Translations under genes and position numbers: made by a program
The notes under the pieces: model-generated
Databases searched by the model: none
Seen by the model: only the letters and a program-made list of their open reading frames with translations
Told to the model about the DNA's origin: nothing
Source of the DNA: Armatimonadota bacterium
Lineage (GTDB): Bacteria; Armatimonadota; Fimbriimonadia; Fimbriimonadales; Fimbriimonadaceae
Direction of reading: 5' to 3'
NCBI GenBank assembly: GCA_029781035.1
Contig: JAKOXK010000079.1
Coordinates: 22,556-86,555, forward strand
DNA: 64,000 nucleotides
In this document: positions 1 through 8,342 of the stretch, piece after piece
How the letters are laid out: every line of letters begins with the position of its first letter
How positions within the stretch are numbered: position 1 is the stretch's first letter

Positions 1-1644
1 AACATGCTGGTCGGGGCCCTCGGCATCGACGTTGCGCTGTTGTGCATCGCCGCCGACGAATCGGTCATGCCCCAGACCCGAGAGCACTTTCAGATCCTGT
101 GCCTGCTTCCCGTCCAGAAACTCGTCGTGGCCCTCACCAAGGCGGACCTGGTCGACGCCGAAACACTGGAACTGGCTTCTCTCGAAGTGAACGAGTTGCT
201 GGCACCGACCCGGTTTGCAGCGTCGCCAATCATTCCCGTTTCCAGCGTAACGGGTGCCGGTCTCGAGGAACTTACGAACGCTCTCGCCACCGCCCTCAGA
301 GAGCCGGACGTTGTGGCCGACGAAGCCTGGTACTTGCCGATCGACCGGTCGTTTTCCGTAAAAGGCCATGGTGCCGTCGTGACGGGGACACTGATGCGCG
401 GGGTCGTGCACGAGGGCAGTGCGGCCGTCGTTGAGCCAGGTGGCCACGCGGTCAAGATTCGACAGATTCAGGGCCACTCGGCACAGCACCAAACGCGGGA
501 ACGCGGACAGAGGACCGCTCTCAACTTGAGCGGCCTCCGGCTTGAATCACTGCATCGCGGGCAGGTCGTCGGCACGCCGGGCACCGTCTTCGAGACGACC
601 AACCTGGAAGCGTCTCTCGAATGGGTAGATAGGCCGAAACACGGCGCGCGTGTCCGCGTCTCGATCGGCGCTGACGAAGTTATTGGTAGAGCGTTCCTCG
701 ACGCGAACGAGGAGACTTATGTGCGGATCAAGTTGGAGAGACCTACTGCCGCGGTCCGCGGTCAACCGATCGTCCTTCGGCGCTATAGTCCGCCGTCAGT
801 TCTGGGTGGTGGCAAGGTCACCGTGCCGGTTGCGGTGGCCAAGCGCCGCCGTGACCAGGCAAGCAGGGTCGAGGGGCTCTCTCTGGACGACGCCGTGAGG
901 GATCGTGTTGAGCGGTCCAACCATGGTATTGCGACGGAGGAGGTCTGCCGGTTACTGGGACGGTCTCCCCAAGCGCTGGGCGACGTCTTTGAGCGATCAG
1001 TCGATTCAGGCGCACTGCTTGGCTTTGCGGGCCTCTGGTTCACTCCCTCAACGTTCTCGGCGGCCACAGTCGCGTTGAAACAGGCATTGGTCAGCCTTCA
1101 CGATGCCAGCCCGGAGAAGCTCCTGTTCCCTCGTGAGAGCGTCGTGCGCGCGGCCGGATTCAAGTGGACGGGCAAGCCCCTCGATCGGATTGTCGCCCGG
1201 CTCGTCGAGCAAGGGATCTTGCGGTCGAACGGTCCTCAGATCGGTCTCGCTGAAAGGGCGGCTCAACTCAAACCCGCGCAACGTCAACTGCTGGATCGCC
1301 TGGAGGCCTGTCTCGAGGGCGCTGGCGTCGCGGTTCCGAGCCCTGGGGAAGCAGCGCTGAGTTTGGGTGTGCCCGTCCAAGCAGTCGAAGCCATGTTGCG
1401 GTTTGGTCACGAGGCCGGAGAACTTGTGCGGCTCACAGACTCCATCTGGTACACGAGGAACCAAGTGGGGGCTATCGTCCAGCGGGCGCGACAAAAGTTT
1501 GGGTCAGAGCCCTTCTCTGCAGGTGAGTTTCGCGACTTTCTGGGAACGACCCGCAAGTACGCCATACCAATGCTCGAGCACCTGGATGCAGTCCGATCGA
1601 CGCACCGACAGGGCGATCTTCGCGTCTTTGTTCACACGAGCTGA
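1..1644 (+). CDS. selB: Selenocysteine-specific elongation factor SelB (5' end cut by window)
   Basis: SelB is the GTPase that brings selenocysteyl-tRNA to the ribosome at recoded UGA codons. The frame is open to base 1, and the first codons (NMLVGALGIDVALLCIAADE) match the G-domain just after the DxPGH switch, so the P-loop lies outside the window. Visible are the G4 motif TKAD (about residue 46), a G5-like VSS, beta-barrel domains II-III (about 110-270) and a long C-terminal part expected to hold the winged-helix SECIS-binding domains. SelB proteins are usually about 600-640 residues, so roughly 60-80 are missing. The stop overlaps the convergent ABC-like gene by 13 bp. It implies that the organism decodes Sec; selA, selC and selD are not in view. 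Confidence 0.93.
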   Translation, partial: NMLVGALGIDVALLCIAADESVMPQTREHFQILCLLPVQKLVVALTKADLVDAETLELASLEVNELLAPTRFAASPIIPVSSVTGAGLEELTNALATALREPDVVADEAWYLPIDRSFSVKGHGAVVTGTLMRGVVHEGSAAVVEPGGHAVKIRQIQGHSAQHQTRERGQRTALNLSGLRLESLHRGQVVGTPGTVFETTNLEASLEWVDRPKHGARVRVSIGADEVIGRAFLDANEETYVRIKLERPTAAVRGQPIVLRRYSPPSVLGGGKVTVPVAVAKRRRDQASRVEGLSLDDAVRDRVERSNHGIATEEVCRLLGRSPQALGDVFERSVDSGALLGFAGLWFTPSTFSAATVALKQALVSLHDASPEKLLFPRESVVRAAGFKWTGKPLDRIVARLVEQGILRSNGPQIGLAERAAQLKPAQRQLLDRLEACLEGAGVAVPSPGEAALSLGVPVQAVEAMLRFGHEAGELVRLTDSIWYTRNQVGAIVQRARQKFGSEPFSAGEFRDFLGTTRKYAIPMLEHLDAVRSTHRQGDLRVFVHTS

Positions 1645-2465
1645 CGAAGGGCTTCTGCCAGTGTCGGCTCTTTGACGATGACGGCCCCGACGGATCCGTA
1701 CCCCATCGTCAGAAGCCGCGCCGCCAATTCCTGCCCTTTGTCCGCTTCAATGTTCAGGACATTCCCCTCTTGCCGGATCGACAAAGCGAAAGGCTCAACC
1801 ATGGACCGGGTCGTCGTCGGGTCGTCAGTTTGGACTACCAGTTCCGTCGCGACCGTTGCCCGAAGCAGTTGGGATACGGGGCCAGCGTAGACCGGGGACA
1901 TCCCGGAGTAGACGACGATGCCTCCCAGCCGTTGGGCGACCGCAGGAAGGTTGGTGGCGACAACGTAAGCCGCGCCGTTTTTGCGACCGTCGTCGATGAG
2001 TTCGAGCAAGGATTCGCGTGCCCATGGGTCGAGGAAGTCGACCTGTCCGTCGATGAGGGCCACGGCCGGTTCGGTGAGGAATACGGACAGTAAGTCACAT
2101 GCAGCCTGCTGGGACTCCTCCAGCGACGTGACAGGCGTTTGACGCACATCCCAAAGGCCAAGAGCACTCAAGACTTCCGTCAGCCTGGCGCCGGAAGACC
2201 GCTTGGCCAAGGACTTGGCCAGGCCCTGCGGCGTGTGCCTTCTCGCATACTCTCGCTCTCGAGGCTGGCATATCCGACTGTCACACCGGACCTTTCCTCG
2301 ATGGGCTTTGTCACGGCCAAGCAAGACGTCCATGAGCACAGCCTTGCCCGACCGCGCGGGACCCATGACAGCATATCCGTCACCTGGGAACAGGTCAAGA
2401 GACAGCGATCGGGCGTCGGCAGCCAGTGCCAGATCGTCCAGCGCCAGCACCGGCGAGGGTTTCAA
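1632..2465 (-). CDS. Degenerate ABC-transporter ATPase-like protein
   Basis: The fold and order match an ABC-2-type ATP-binding subunit of about 277 residues, but every nucleotide-handling motif is altered. The P-loop is GPARSGKA (35-42) with Ala instead of Ser/Thr after the Lys. The LSGGQ signature position reads LEESQQ. The Walker B segment is ALIDGQVDFLDP, losing the catalytic Glu of DEP. The H-loop region VVATNLP has no His. The C-terminal end resembles the regulatory tail of ABC-2 ATPases. The TTG start overlaps the pepP stop as TTGA, so it is the last gene of the aroQ-pepP operon. No permease is adjacent. It may bind nucleotide weakly or act as a structural or regulatory protein; substrate unknown. 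Confidence 0.72.
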   Translation of the reverse strand: MKPSPVLALDDLALAADARSLSLDLFPGDGYAVMGPARSGKAVLMDVLLGRDKAHRGKVRCDSRICQPREREYARRHTPQGLAKSLAKRSSGARLTEVLSALGLWDVRQTPVTSLEESQQAACDLLSVFLTEPAVALIDGQVDFLDPWARESLLELIDDGRKNGAAYVVATNLPAVAQRLGGIVVYSGMSPVYAGPVSQLLRATVATELVVQTDDPTTTRSMVEPFALSIRQEGNVLNIEADKGQELAARLLTMGYGSVGAVIVKEPTLAEALRQLV

Positions 2466-3529
2466 GTGATCTCCGTCAACTCCTTCGGGAAGTGAGTTAG
2501 GATCTCGGGGCCGTTGGCGGTGACATGGACATCGTCTTCGATCCGGACTCCACCAAAGCCCTCGATGTAGACGCCGGGTTCGATCGTCCAGACCTGACCA
2601 GGCGCGATGATGTCTTCGGACCGGGTGCTCAGTCCCCCCAAGTCGTGCACGGCCTTTCCAAGACCATGTCCGAGTCCGTGACCGAAGTACTTGGCCAGAT
2701 CCTTTTCGTCGAGGATCTGTCGGGCTAACCCGTCCACGTCGACTCCCTTGGCTCCAGGCACGAGGGCGTCGATACAGGCTTTCTCGGCCCTCAGCACGAG
2801 GTCGTAGACCTCGCGTTGGCGTTCGGAAGCGCGGCCCACGACGAACGTCCGGGTGATGTCGCTGTTGTATCCGTCCAACTTGCCTCCTAGATCGAGCGTA
2901 ACGAAATCCCCCGACTCGATCTGCCTTTCAGAGGGGTGGGCATGGGGTCGGGCCGAATTCGGGCCGCTTGCCACGATCGGCGCGAAGCCCACCTCGGCTC
3001 CGTTCCGTCTAAAAAAGAACTCGATTTCGAGCCCGATCTCGTACTCGGAGACGCCGGGCCGCAGAAGGCGGACGACGTGCTCGAGGCAAGCATCGGCCAA
3101 TCGGCACGCAGCTTGGATCTTGGCGACCTCTTGTGCGGTCTTGACCATTCTCAGGGGCTTGATGACGTCAGGCGCCGGAAACCAGTCGATCCCGCCGACT
3201 TGGTTCTTCCAGTCGTCCCAAGTCCCGTAGGTGATGCTCCGTTCGAATCCAAGGCGCTTCACACCCATTTCGCTCACGTTCTGTGAGAGGAAGTCGGTGA
3301 ACTTCGTGGGGCTGCCAAACGACCGAACGTCGAGCCCTTCGACTTCCTCCGCCGCTTGAATCGTGTACCGGGAGTCGGTGATGAACCTGCCCGAAGTCGG
3401 TGTCAGAACGACGTAGCCAGAGGAGCCCGTAAACCCGGAGAGCCACTGGACGTTTGTGATGTCGCTGATGAGCAGGGCGGGAACACCTGACTCGGAAAGG
3501 GATGACTGCAGTCTGGAGATGTTTGTCAT
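2462..3529 (-). CDS. pepP: Xaa-Pro aminopeptidase (M24B, PepP/PepQ type)
   Basis: This cytosolic metallopeptidase removes N-terminal residues before proline. The N-terminal creatinase-like domain (1-125) is followed by a pita-bread catalytic domain. The five metal ligands are visible: two Asp in LDLGGKLDGYNSDITRTF, His in GHGLGHGLG, Glu in IEPGVY and Glu in VRIEDD. The length of 355 residues is normal. The ATG overlaps the aroQ stop by 4 bp (ATGA), and its TGA overlaps the following TTG start. An aroQ-pepP pair is a common arrangement, often followed by efp; here the third gene is the ABC-like protein instead. Confidence 0.93.
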   Translation of the reverse strand: MTNISRLQSSLSESGVPALLISDITNVQWLSGFTGSSGYVVLTPTSGRFITDSRYTIQAAEEVEGLDVRSFGSPTKFTDFLSQNVSEMGVKRLGFERSITYGTWDDWKNQVGGIDWFPAPDVIKPLRMVKTAQEVAKIQAACRLADACLEHVVRLLRPGVSEYEIGLEIEFFFRRNGAEVGFAPIVASGPNSARPHAHPSERQIESGDFVTLDLGGKLDGYNSDITRTFVVGRASERQREVYDLVLRAEKACIDALVPGAKGVDVDGLARQILDEKDLAKYFGHGLGHGLGKAVHDLGGLSTRSEDIIAPGQVWTIEPGVYIEGFGGVRIEDDVHVTANGPEILTHFPKELTEIT

Positions 3530-3975
3530 ATGGCGCCGACCTCGGTCGTCTTGAGGGCCTGCAAGGCGAGGATGTAACTGTTGCTCCCAAAGCCGGCGAT
3601 CGTGCCGACGCAGACTGGCGCGATCACGGAGTGCTGCCGGAACTCCTCCCGCCCTTGAATGTTGGTCAGGTGGACTTCAATGATCGGAAGCCTGACGCTG
3701 ACAAGGGCGTCTCGAAGGGCATAGGAGTAGTGTGTCAGGGCTCCTGGATTCACGACGATCGCGTCAGCCCATGTCCGGTGCTCTTGCACTGTGTCGATCA
3801 GGACACCCTCATGGTTCGACTGCAGGATCCTGACGTCCATTCCGAGTTCATCCGCCATGCGATGGATCTCTTCGTCGATCTCGGCCAATGGCTTCTTTCC
3901 GTAGAGCTCGGGCTCTCGGAAGCCTGTCAGGTTCAGATTGGGGCCGTGTAGGATCAGGACCTTCTTTCGTTCCAT
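3526..3975 (-). CDS. aroQ: Type II 3-dehydroquinate dehydratase AroQ
   Basis: AroQ dehydrates 3-dehydroquinate to 3-dehydroshikimate in the shikimate pathway. The 149-residue length is typical of the dodecameric type II enzyme. Motifs: N-terminal LILHGPNLNLTG, catalytic Arg20 and Tyr25 in REPELYG, the NPGALTHYSYALRDA loop, and His102 in IEVHLTNI. The ATG lies 7 nt downstream of the stop of the small Trm112-like gene, and the stop overlaps the pepP start, so the genes are probably co-transcribed and translationally coupled. Confidence 0.96.
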   Translation of the reverse strand: MERKKVLILHGPNLNLTGFREPELYGKKPLAEIDEEIHRMADELGMDVRILQSNHEGVLIDTVQEHRTWADAIVVNPGALTHYSYALRDALVSVRLPIIEVHLTNIQGREEFRQHSVIAPVCVGTIAGFGSNSYILALQALKTTEVGAI

Positions 3976-3982
3976 AGTGGGT

Positions 3983-4162
3983 TCAGCCTTCTATCTCCTC
4001 GGGAGGCTCCGCTTCTTCTGGCAGCAAGTGGGGGATGCCGTCCACGATGCGGTACGACCAGCCACACCGCGTGCAAACGAGCCTGTCACCCTTGAGTTCG
4101 AGGGGTGGTCGATCGTCACAGCGTGGGCAAGCTAGGATCGCGAGAAGGTCGTCTGAGATCAC
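3983..4162 (-). CDS. Trm112-family zinc-ribbon protein (UPF0434/YcaR-like)
   Basis: This 59-residue ORF starts with GTG and ends with TGA at 3983-3985. The protein begins MISDDLLAILACPRC and has CPRC and CTRC pairs (zinc ribbon), then YRIVDGIPHLLPEE, the hallmark of bacterial Trm112-like proteins. The second Cys pair is intact, whereas E. coli YcaR keeps only some. The GTG overlaps the stop of the upstream glycosyltransferase as GTGA, and aroQ follows after 7 nt. In eukaryotes and archaea Trm112 activates methyltransferases; bacterial roles are less clear, and these genes often neighbour envelope sugar or lipid A genes, consistent with the glycosyltransferase here. Confidence 0.88.
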   Translation of the reverse strand: MISDDLLAILACPRCDDRPPLELKGDRLVCTRCGWSYRIVDGIPHLLPEEAEPPEEIEG

Positions 4163-5217
4163 TCTGCCGCCTCGCGGTAAGCCTGCAGCGTGAGCCGGGC
4201 AGTCGTCCTCCAGTCGAAATCCTTGACCCGAGCGTACCCGCGCCTCCGCATGGCCTCCAATTTACTCGAATCGCGGAGGAGTGCCTCTATCCGCGCGGCC
4301 CAATCGGCAGGATCGAACGAGCCGACGACCTCGGCCGCGCCGCCTGAAACTTCAGGAAGGGCACCTCCGGTTGAGCAAACGACCGGGCAACCACAAGCAA
4401 AAGCCTCCAAGAGGGGAATGCCGAAGCCTTCGTGGTAGGAAGGCGCGAGGTAGAGACTGGCACACTGATAGAGCGCGGTCAGTTGTCGGTCGTCCACGTA
4501 ACCCGTGTATCGAGGCCCGATAGGATCGCCCCCCCAGCCCATCTTCCCAGTGACGACGAGCGGGCTTGAGGCCATATGAGCCGCACTGACGGCAAGGGCC
4601 AAATTCTTGCGGGGCCACCGGGTTCCCACGGTGAGGAGATAGGGGCGGTCGATGCCGAGGCTGTCCACTATGGCAGCCGCCTCAGCGGGCTCTATGGGCC
4701 GGATGTTGTCCCCGAGAGCGTTGGGAGTGACCCGGACCTTCCCGCCCGCACAGGGGACGTACTGCTCAATTTCCCTCTTGCTGGTCTCCGAAACCGCAAG
4801 CACCCGCGCTGCCCGTTTGATCGATGCCGGCACCTGCCATTGGAGCAGCCAGCGGTCTTTGGGCTTGAACCACTGAGGGCCGATGAAGAAGCTGATGTCG
4901 TGGACCGTGGTGACGCTGTTGCGCCCGGCCAAAGGAGACAGCGTGTACTGCGTGTGCAGAACCCGTGCCCCGGCCTTTCGCGCGGCCAGGGGAAACTGGA
5001 CGAGGCTCCACCACCGTTCGTGGCTCGAAGGAAGGTGGAACCACGTGACGTTCCTTGTTTCGGGAATTCCTTCTGGTCGCGGTGTGTTGGAAAAGAGCAG
5101 GATTTGGACGTCGGTTGCGACCGCCGCCAACCCTGAGACAAGACCGCGCCAATAGCTCGAATCACCGGTCATGGCTCGATTGATGAGCCGGGCATCGAGG
5201 GCAATGGTCGGAGTCAT
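4159..5217 (-). CDS. Glycosyltransferase, GT4 (GT-B fold)
   Basis: A 352-residue GT-B glycosyltransferase. The N-terminal half holds TTVHDISFFIGP and the C-terminal half holds LLTVGTRWPRKNL and the E-x7-E region EGFGIPLLE followed by ACGCPVVCS, which binds the sugar nucleotide. It probably transfers a hexose to an envelope glycan; donor and acceptor cannot be read. The ATG at 5217 begins MTPTIALDARLIN, a normal beta-1 start; the frame is open to a TTG at 5274, but that would add 19 non-homologous residues. It heads the operon with the Trm112-like gene, aroQ, pepP and the ABC-like gene, and is divergent from the small anchored protein at 5286. Confidence 0.87.
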   Translation of the reverse strand: MTPTIALDARLINRAMTGDSSYWRGLVSGLAAVATDVQILLFSNTPRPEGIPETRNVTWFHLPSSHERWWSLVQFPLAARKAGARVLHTQYTLSPLAGRNSVTTVHDISFFIGPQWFKPKDRWLLQWQVPASIKRAARVLAVSETSKREIEQYVPCAGGKVRVTPNALGDNIRPIEPAEAAAIVDSLGIDRPYLLTVGTRWPRKNLALAVSAAHMASSPLVVTGKMGWGGDPIGPRYTGYVDDRQLTALYQCASLYLAPSYHEGFGIPLLEAFACGCPVVCSTGGALPEVSGGAAEVVGSFDPADWAARIEALLRDSSKLEAMRRRGYARVKDFDWRTTARLTLQAYREAAE

Positions 5218-5285
5218 ACGGGTCTGATTTGCTGCGGTCCGGTCACCGGAGCCGTCGCAAGCGCCAGAATACAAGGTAACGCACC

Positions 5286-5708
5286 ATGCAGAAGAGACGC
5301 GTCCACGTGGGAATGATCGCTTTCGTCATTATCGCGATAGCGGGAATGGTCGTCTACAACGCCCTTTACAAGCCGAATTCGACTGAAGAGCAGCAACAGA
5401 ACGCCAACGAGTCGGTCTCTGTGCGCAAAGTCACCGAGCAGGACCGCGAGGCCGAAAAGCAGAAACTGCTGGATGTCTTGAAGAAGGACAGTTCGAGTAC
5501 CTCTCCTGGCAGTCCTCACAAGCCTGGCTTGGCCAAGGCGAGCGACATGGGTGAACCCGAGCAGATGGCCAAGGAGCCCACAATCCTCATGGCAAAATGG
5601 CAGGCCTACCACCCGACTCCGAGTGACGCCAGTACAGCGACCCACTGGTACGACGAAGCGAGCCGCTCGGCTAAAGTCGCGGAAGAAAACGCCCACAGTC
5701 GAGACTGA
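5286..5708 (+). CDS. Hypothetical membrane-anchored protein
   Basis: This 140-residue protein has one N-terminal transmembrane helix (about 9-26, VGMIAFVIIAIAGMVVY) after a basic MQKRR start, consistent with an uncleaved anchor. The rest is a hydrophilic, Gln/Glu/Lys-rich region, probably extracytoplasmic, with no recognisable enzymatic motif. An AAGGTA ribosome-binding site stands 8 nt before the ATG. It is divergent from the glycosyltransferase and convergent with the DUF374 gene. Function unknown; probably lineage-specific. Confidence 0.7.
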   Translation: MQKRRVHVGMIAFVIIAIAGMVVYNALYKPNSTEEQQQNANESVSVRKVTEQDREAEKQKLLDVLKKDSSSTSPGSPHKPGLAKASDMGEPEQMAKEPTILMAKWQAYHPTPSDASTATHWYDEASRSAKVAEENAHSRD

Positions 5709-5743
5709 CGCGCCGTCAGTTTCAGTGATGCAGGTCGAAGCCT

Positions 5744-6409
5744 TCACGTCGCCGTATGGCCCGCCAGGGACTCAGCCTCGCACTCAAGGCGTTTCATTTC
5801 GTCCTCGAGCCAGAGCCTTTTCATTTCGATCTCCTCTTCGGAGGCCGTCCGAGGAATCCCGAGCGGTTCCCCGAAGACCATGACGCACCGTGCGAACGGC
5901 TTGGGGACCATGTAACGGTCCCACGTCTTGACGAGCCAGCGCCGGTCGGCTGAGACGCCGACGGGAACGATATAAGCGCCAGACTTTTTGGCCATGAGCA
6001 TGATGCCGCCCTGTACGACGCCGCTCGGGCCGCGCGGCCCGTCAGGAGTGAACGCCATGACCGCCCCCTGCTGCAACACCTCGATCGACGCTATGGCTGC
6101 TTTGACCCCGCCCCGTCCCGTTGAGCCCCGTATTGTCTTGAACCCGAATCCCCGGAAGATGATGTCTTGCATGTCGCCGTCCTTGCTCTGGCTGATGATC
6201 GTCCAGACACCCTGTCCCTTGTAGTGGACGGCGGCGACGAAGGTCCTCCCGTGCCAACCGGAGAAGATCCTGCCGCCCGAGAGCGCATTGACCTTGTCTT
6301 CGCCGACCGTCCTGATTCTCCACGTTGATCCCAGCAATCTGGCTGTCACCAAAATCAGTGGGCCGAGTACGTACGGTCGGACGTTGCGCCACCGTTGCTT
6401 GAGGGTCAA
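5744..6409 (-). CDS. DUF374 lysophospholipid acyltransferase-family protein
   Basis: The 221-residue protein carries the DUF374/LPLAT-like signature: N-terminal hydrophobic segment (about 13-27), WHGR (53-56), ISQSKDGD, RGSTGRGG and TPDGPRGP. In acyltransferases of this superfamily the first block contains the catalytic H(x)4D-like site; here WHGR followed by SKDGD resembles the LpxL/DUF374 subgroup. It probably acylates a glycolipid or lipid A precursor at the inner membrane. The TTG start overlaps the rhomboid stop as TTGA, so the two are coupled; no better ATG lies nearby. Confidence 0.85.
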   Translation of the reverse strand: MTLKQRWRNVRPYVLGPLILVTARLLGSTWRIRTVGEDKVNALSGGRIFSGWHGRTFVAAVHYKGQGVWTIISQSKDGDMQDIIFRGFGFKTIRGSTGRGGVKAAIASIEVLQQGAVMAFTPDGPRGPSGVVQGGIMLMAKKSGAYIVPVGVSADRRWLVKTWDRYMVPKPFARCVMVFGEPLGIPRTASEEEIEMKRLWLEDEMKRLECEAESLAGHTAT

Positions 6410-7512
6410 CGGATCAACCCCTTCTGTCGGGCGATCTGTGTCGCTGGGTGCAACTCGTAGGTGGACGTGAGTTCCTCGAGTATCGGGCCCCTGTTCTCGT
6501 CGTCCTCAACGATCGCCAAGGCGAGTAACGCGTCGGGGCGATAGGCCTCTGCACCCTCCTCACCCACCACGGACCGAATCAACTGACGGGAGACCTCGGC
6601 TGAACCCTCCCGGATCTGTTCCGCCAGCTTCAGCCTCACGAGCGGCTGTAACAGTCGAAGCCCTTCGCATTGGGACAGGGTCTGTAGGATTCCTGGTAGT
6701 TCTTCTGGCGTTGCGTCATCGACTAGCTGGACCAGTGTCTCCGCTTCTCGATGCTTGTCTCCCATCGTGTGAAGGGCATTGGCCAGTTCGCGGAGGGCTC
6801 TTCGGTCGCCTGGGTGTTCCTGAAGGTGGCGGGTCGCCGTCTCCACCACTGCTGCGGGGCCGCGGGTACTCATCCGGTCGATCAGGTCGTGGCCGAACTG
6901 AAGGCTAGCCTGCCTGGGTGCCTGAAAGGCCAGGCCGATCACCAGGCCTCCGAGAAACCCCGCCAGGTGGGCCCAGAAGGCAACGCCGCCCCCACTCATT
7001 TGTCCGAAGCGGACAAAGGCTCCGGCCGCTTGGAGCCCGACCCAGATCAGTGCCACCGCACCGACTGAAACGGTGGTTCCGGGTGCCAGCGGGACACGTT
7101 TCCCCAGAAACCGGATCGAGCAATAGCCGACGCAACCTGCGATGGCCCCGCTAGCTCCCAGCAGGTGGTTGGAGGAGCCGGTCGCTCTGGAGATCCACCA
7201 GTGGGAGACGACTCCCAACAGCCCGGCGGCCAAGTAGATGACGATGTACTGGATTCGGCCAGCGACCGCTTCGACCCGCGGCCCCACTGCGGCGAGGAAG
7301 ACCATGTTGCCGAGGAGGTGAAGCAGGTTGGCGTGCAGGAAGAGGCTGGCGAAAGCAGCCAAGAGCGTCGGGGATCCAGGATCAAAGGCCAGACGTTCTG
7401 TAGCGTCGGGAAACAGGGCCGAACCGAACGCCGCCAAGAGGTTCAGCGTCACGAAACCCAAAGTCACCCACGGCACTTGGAGGCGTTGCGGTGATGGGCT
7501 GCTTCGGGTCAT
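6406..7512 (-). CDS. Rhomboid-family intramembrane serine protease with C-terminal helical domain
   Basis: Rhomboids cleave transmembrane substrates within the membrane. About six hydrophobic segments fill residues 12-200. The motifs are HLLGN in TM2, the catalytic Ser in GASGAIAG and the His in WAHLAGFLGG. A soluble C-terminal region of about 165 residues (ATRHLQEHPGDRRALRELANAL and following) looks like TPR-type helices and may recruit substrates. The ATG at 7512 gives 368 residues; upstream codons would run into yebC and were rejected. Its stop overlaps the DUF374 TTG start. Confidence 0.9.
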   Translation of the reverse strand: MTRSSPSPQRLQVPWVTLGFVTLNLLAAFGSALFPDATERLAFDPGSPTLLAAFASLFLHANLLHLLGNMVFLAAVGPRVEAVAGRIQYIVIYLAAGLLGVVSHWWISRATGSSNHLLGASGAIAGCVGYCSIRFLGKRVPLAPGTTVSVGAVALIWVGLQAAGAFVRFGQMSGGGVAFWAHLAGFLGGLVIGLAFQAPRQASLQFGHDLIDRMSTRGPAAVVETATRHLQEHPGDRRALRELANALHTMGDKHREAETLVQLVDDATPEELPGILQTLSQCEGLRLLQPLVRLKLAEQIREGSAEVSRQLIRSVVGEEGAEAYRPDALLALAIVEDDENRGPILEELTSTYELHPATQIARQKGLIR

Positions 7513-7549
7513 GTCGTTCTGGCGCCGCCTACCAGCGGCTGGATCCGAC

Positions 7550-8293
7550 TCACGCTTCGGAGAAGACTTCTTCGGGGATCTCAACGTTGACGAACGTCTC
7601 GCGAACGTCGTCAAGGTCTTCGAGCGCCTCGATCAACCGAACGACCTTCCTCAAGTCGTCGTCTTCGAGGTTGGCCATGTTCGTCGGGACGCGTGCGAGC
7701 CCCACTTCGTGAGTTGGGATCCCTGCAGCGTGCAACGCGTCGTTACAGGCGTGGAGGTTGGCTATGGGCGTGTAGACCGTGAACGACTCTTCATCGGAGA
7801 CCACATCGTCCGCGCCCGAGTCGATCGCGGCGAGCGTCAGAGTCTCTTCGTCTACGTCCGCACGATTGACGACGATCTGACCACAGTGCTTGAACTGCCA
7901 AGCTTGGCTTCCGTTCTCACCCAACGCTCCTCCGTGCTTCGTGAAAGCGTGCCGGAGTTCACCGACGGTCCGGTTGCGGTTGTCGCTGTAGACCTCGACC
8001 ATGAAGGCGACACCACCCGGGCCAACTCCCTCGTAGAGGATCTCCTCGTAGTTGGTGCCCTCGCCTCCCCCGCTGCCCTTGGCCACCGCACGCTCGATAT
8101 TGTCCTTGGGAACCGAGTTCTCTTTGGCCTTCTCGATCGCGAGACGCAGCCGGGCGTTCGTGTCGGGATCACCCCCGCCCATCTTGGCGGCGACAATGAT
8201 CTCGCGAGCCAGTTTGGTGAACAGCTTGCCCCTAATCGCGTCTTGCTTGCCTTTTCGAAGCCGTATGTTCTTCCACTTGGAATGGCCTGCCAT
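7550..8293 (-). CDS. yebC: YebC/PmpR-family regulator
   Basis: This 247-residue YebC-family protein begins with the diagnostic MAGHSKWKNI and contains KLAREIIVAAKMGGGDP and the EGVGPGGVA loop. YebC proteins were annotated as transcriptional regulators; recent work links family members to relief of ribosome stalling on proline stretches. The length is normal. It lies 37 bp upstream of the rhomboid gene on the same strand. A CACAAT hexamer 9 nt before the ATG could be a promoter for a near-leaderless transcript. Confidence 0.95.
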   Translation of the reverse strand: MAGHSKWKNIRLRKGKQDAIRGKLFTKLAREIIVAAKMGGGDPDTNARLRLAIEKAKENSVPKDNIERAVAKGSGGGEGTNYEEILYEGVGPGGVAFMVEVYSDNRNRTVGELRHAFTKHGGALGENGSQAWQFKHCGQIVVNRADVDEETLTLAAIDSGADDVVSDEESFTVYTPIANLHACNDALHAAGIPTHEVGLARVPTNMANLEDDDLRKVVRLIEALEDLDDVRETFVNVEIPEEVFSEA

Positions 8294-8342
8294 TGTGATG
8301 GTATTGTGGCACGTCTAGGTTCACCGAGGGCGGGAACCGAGG

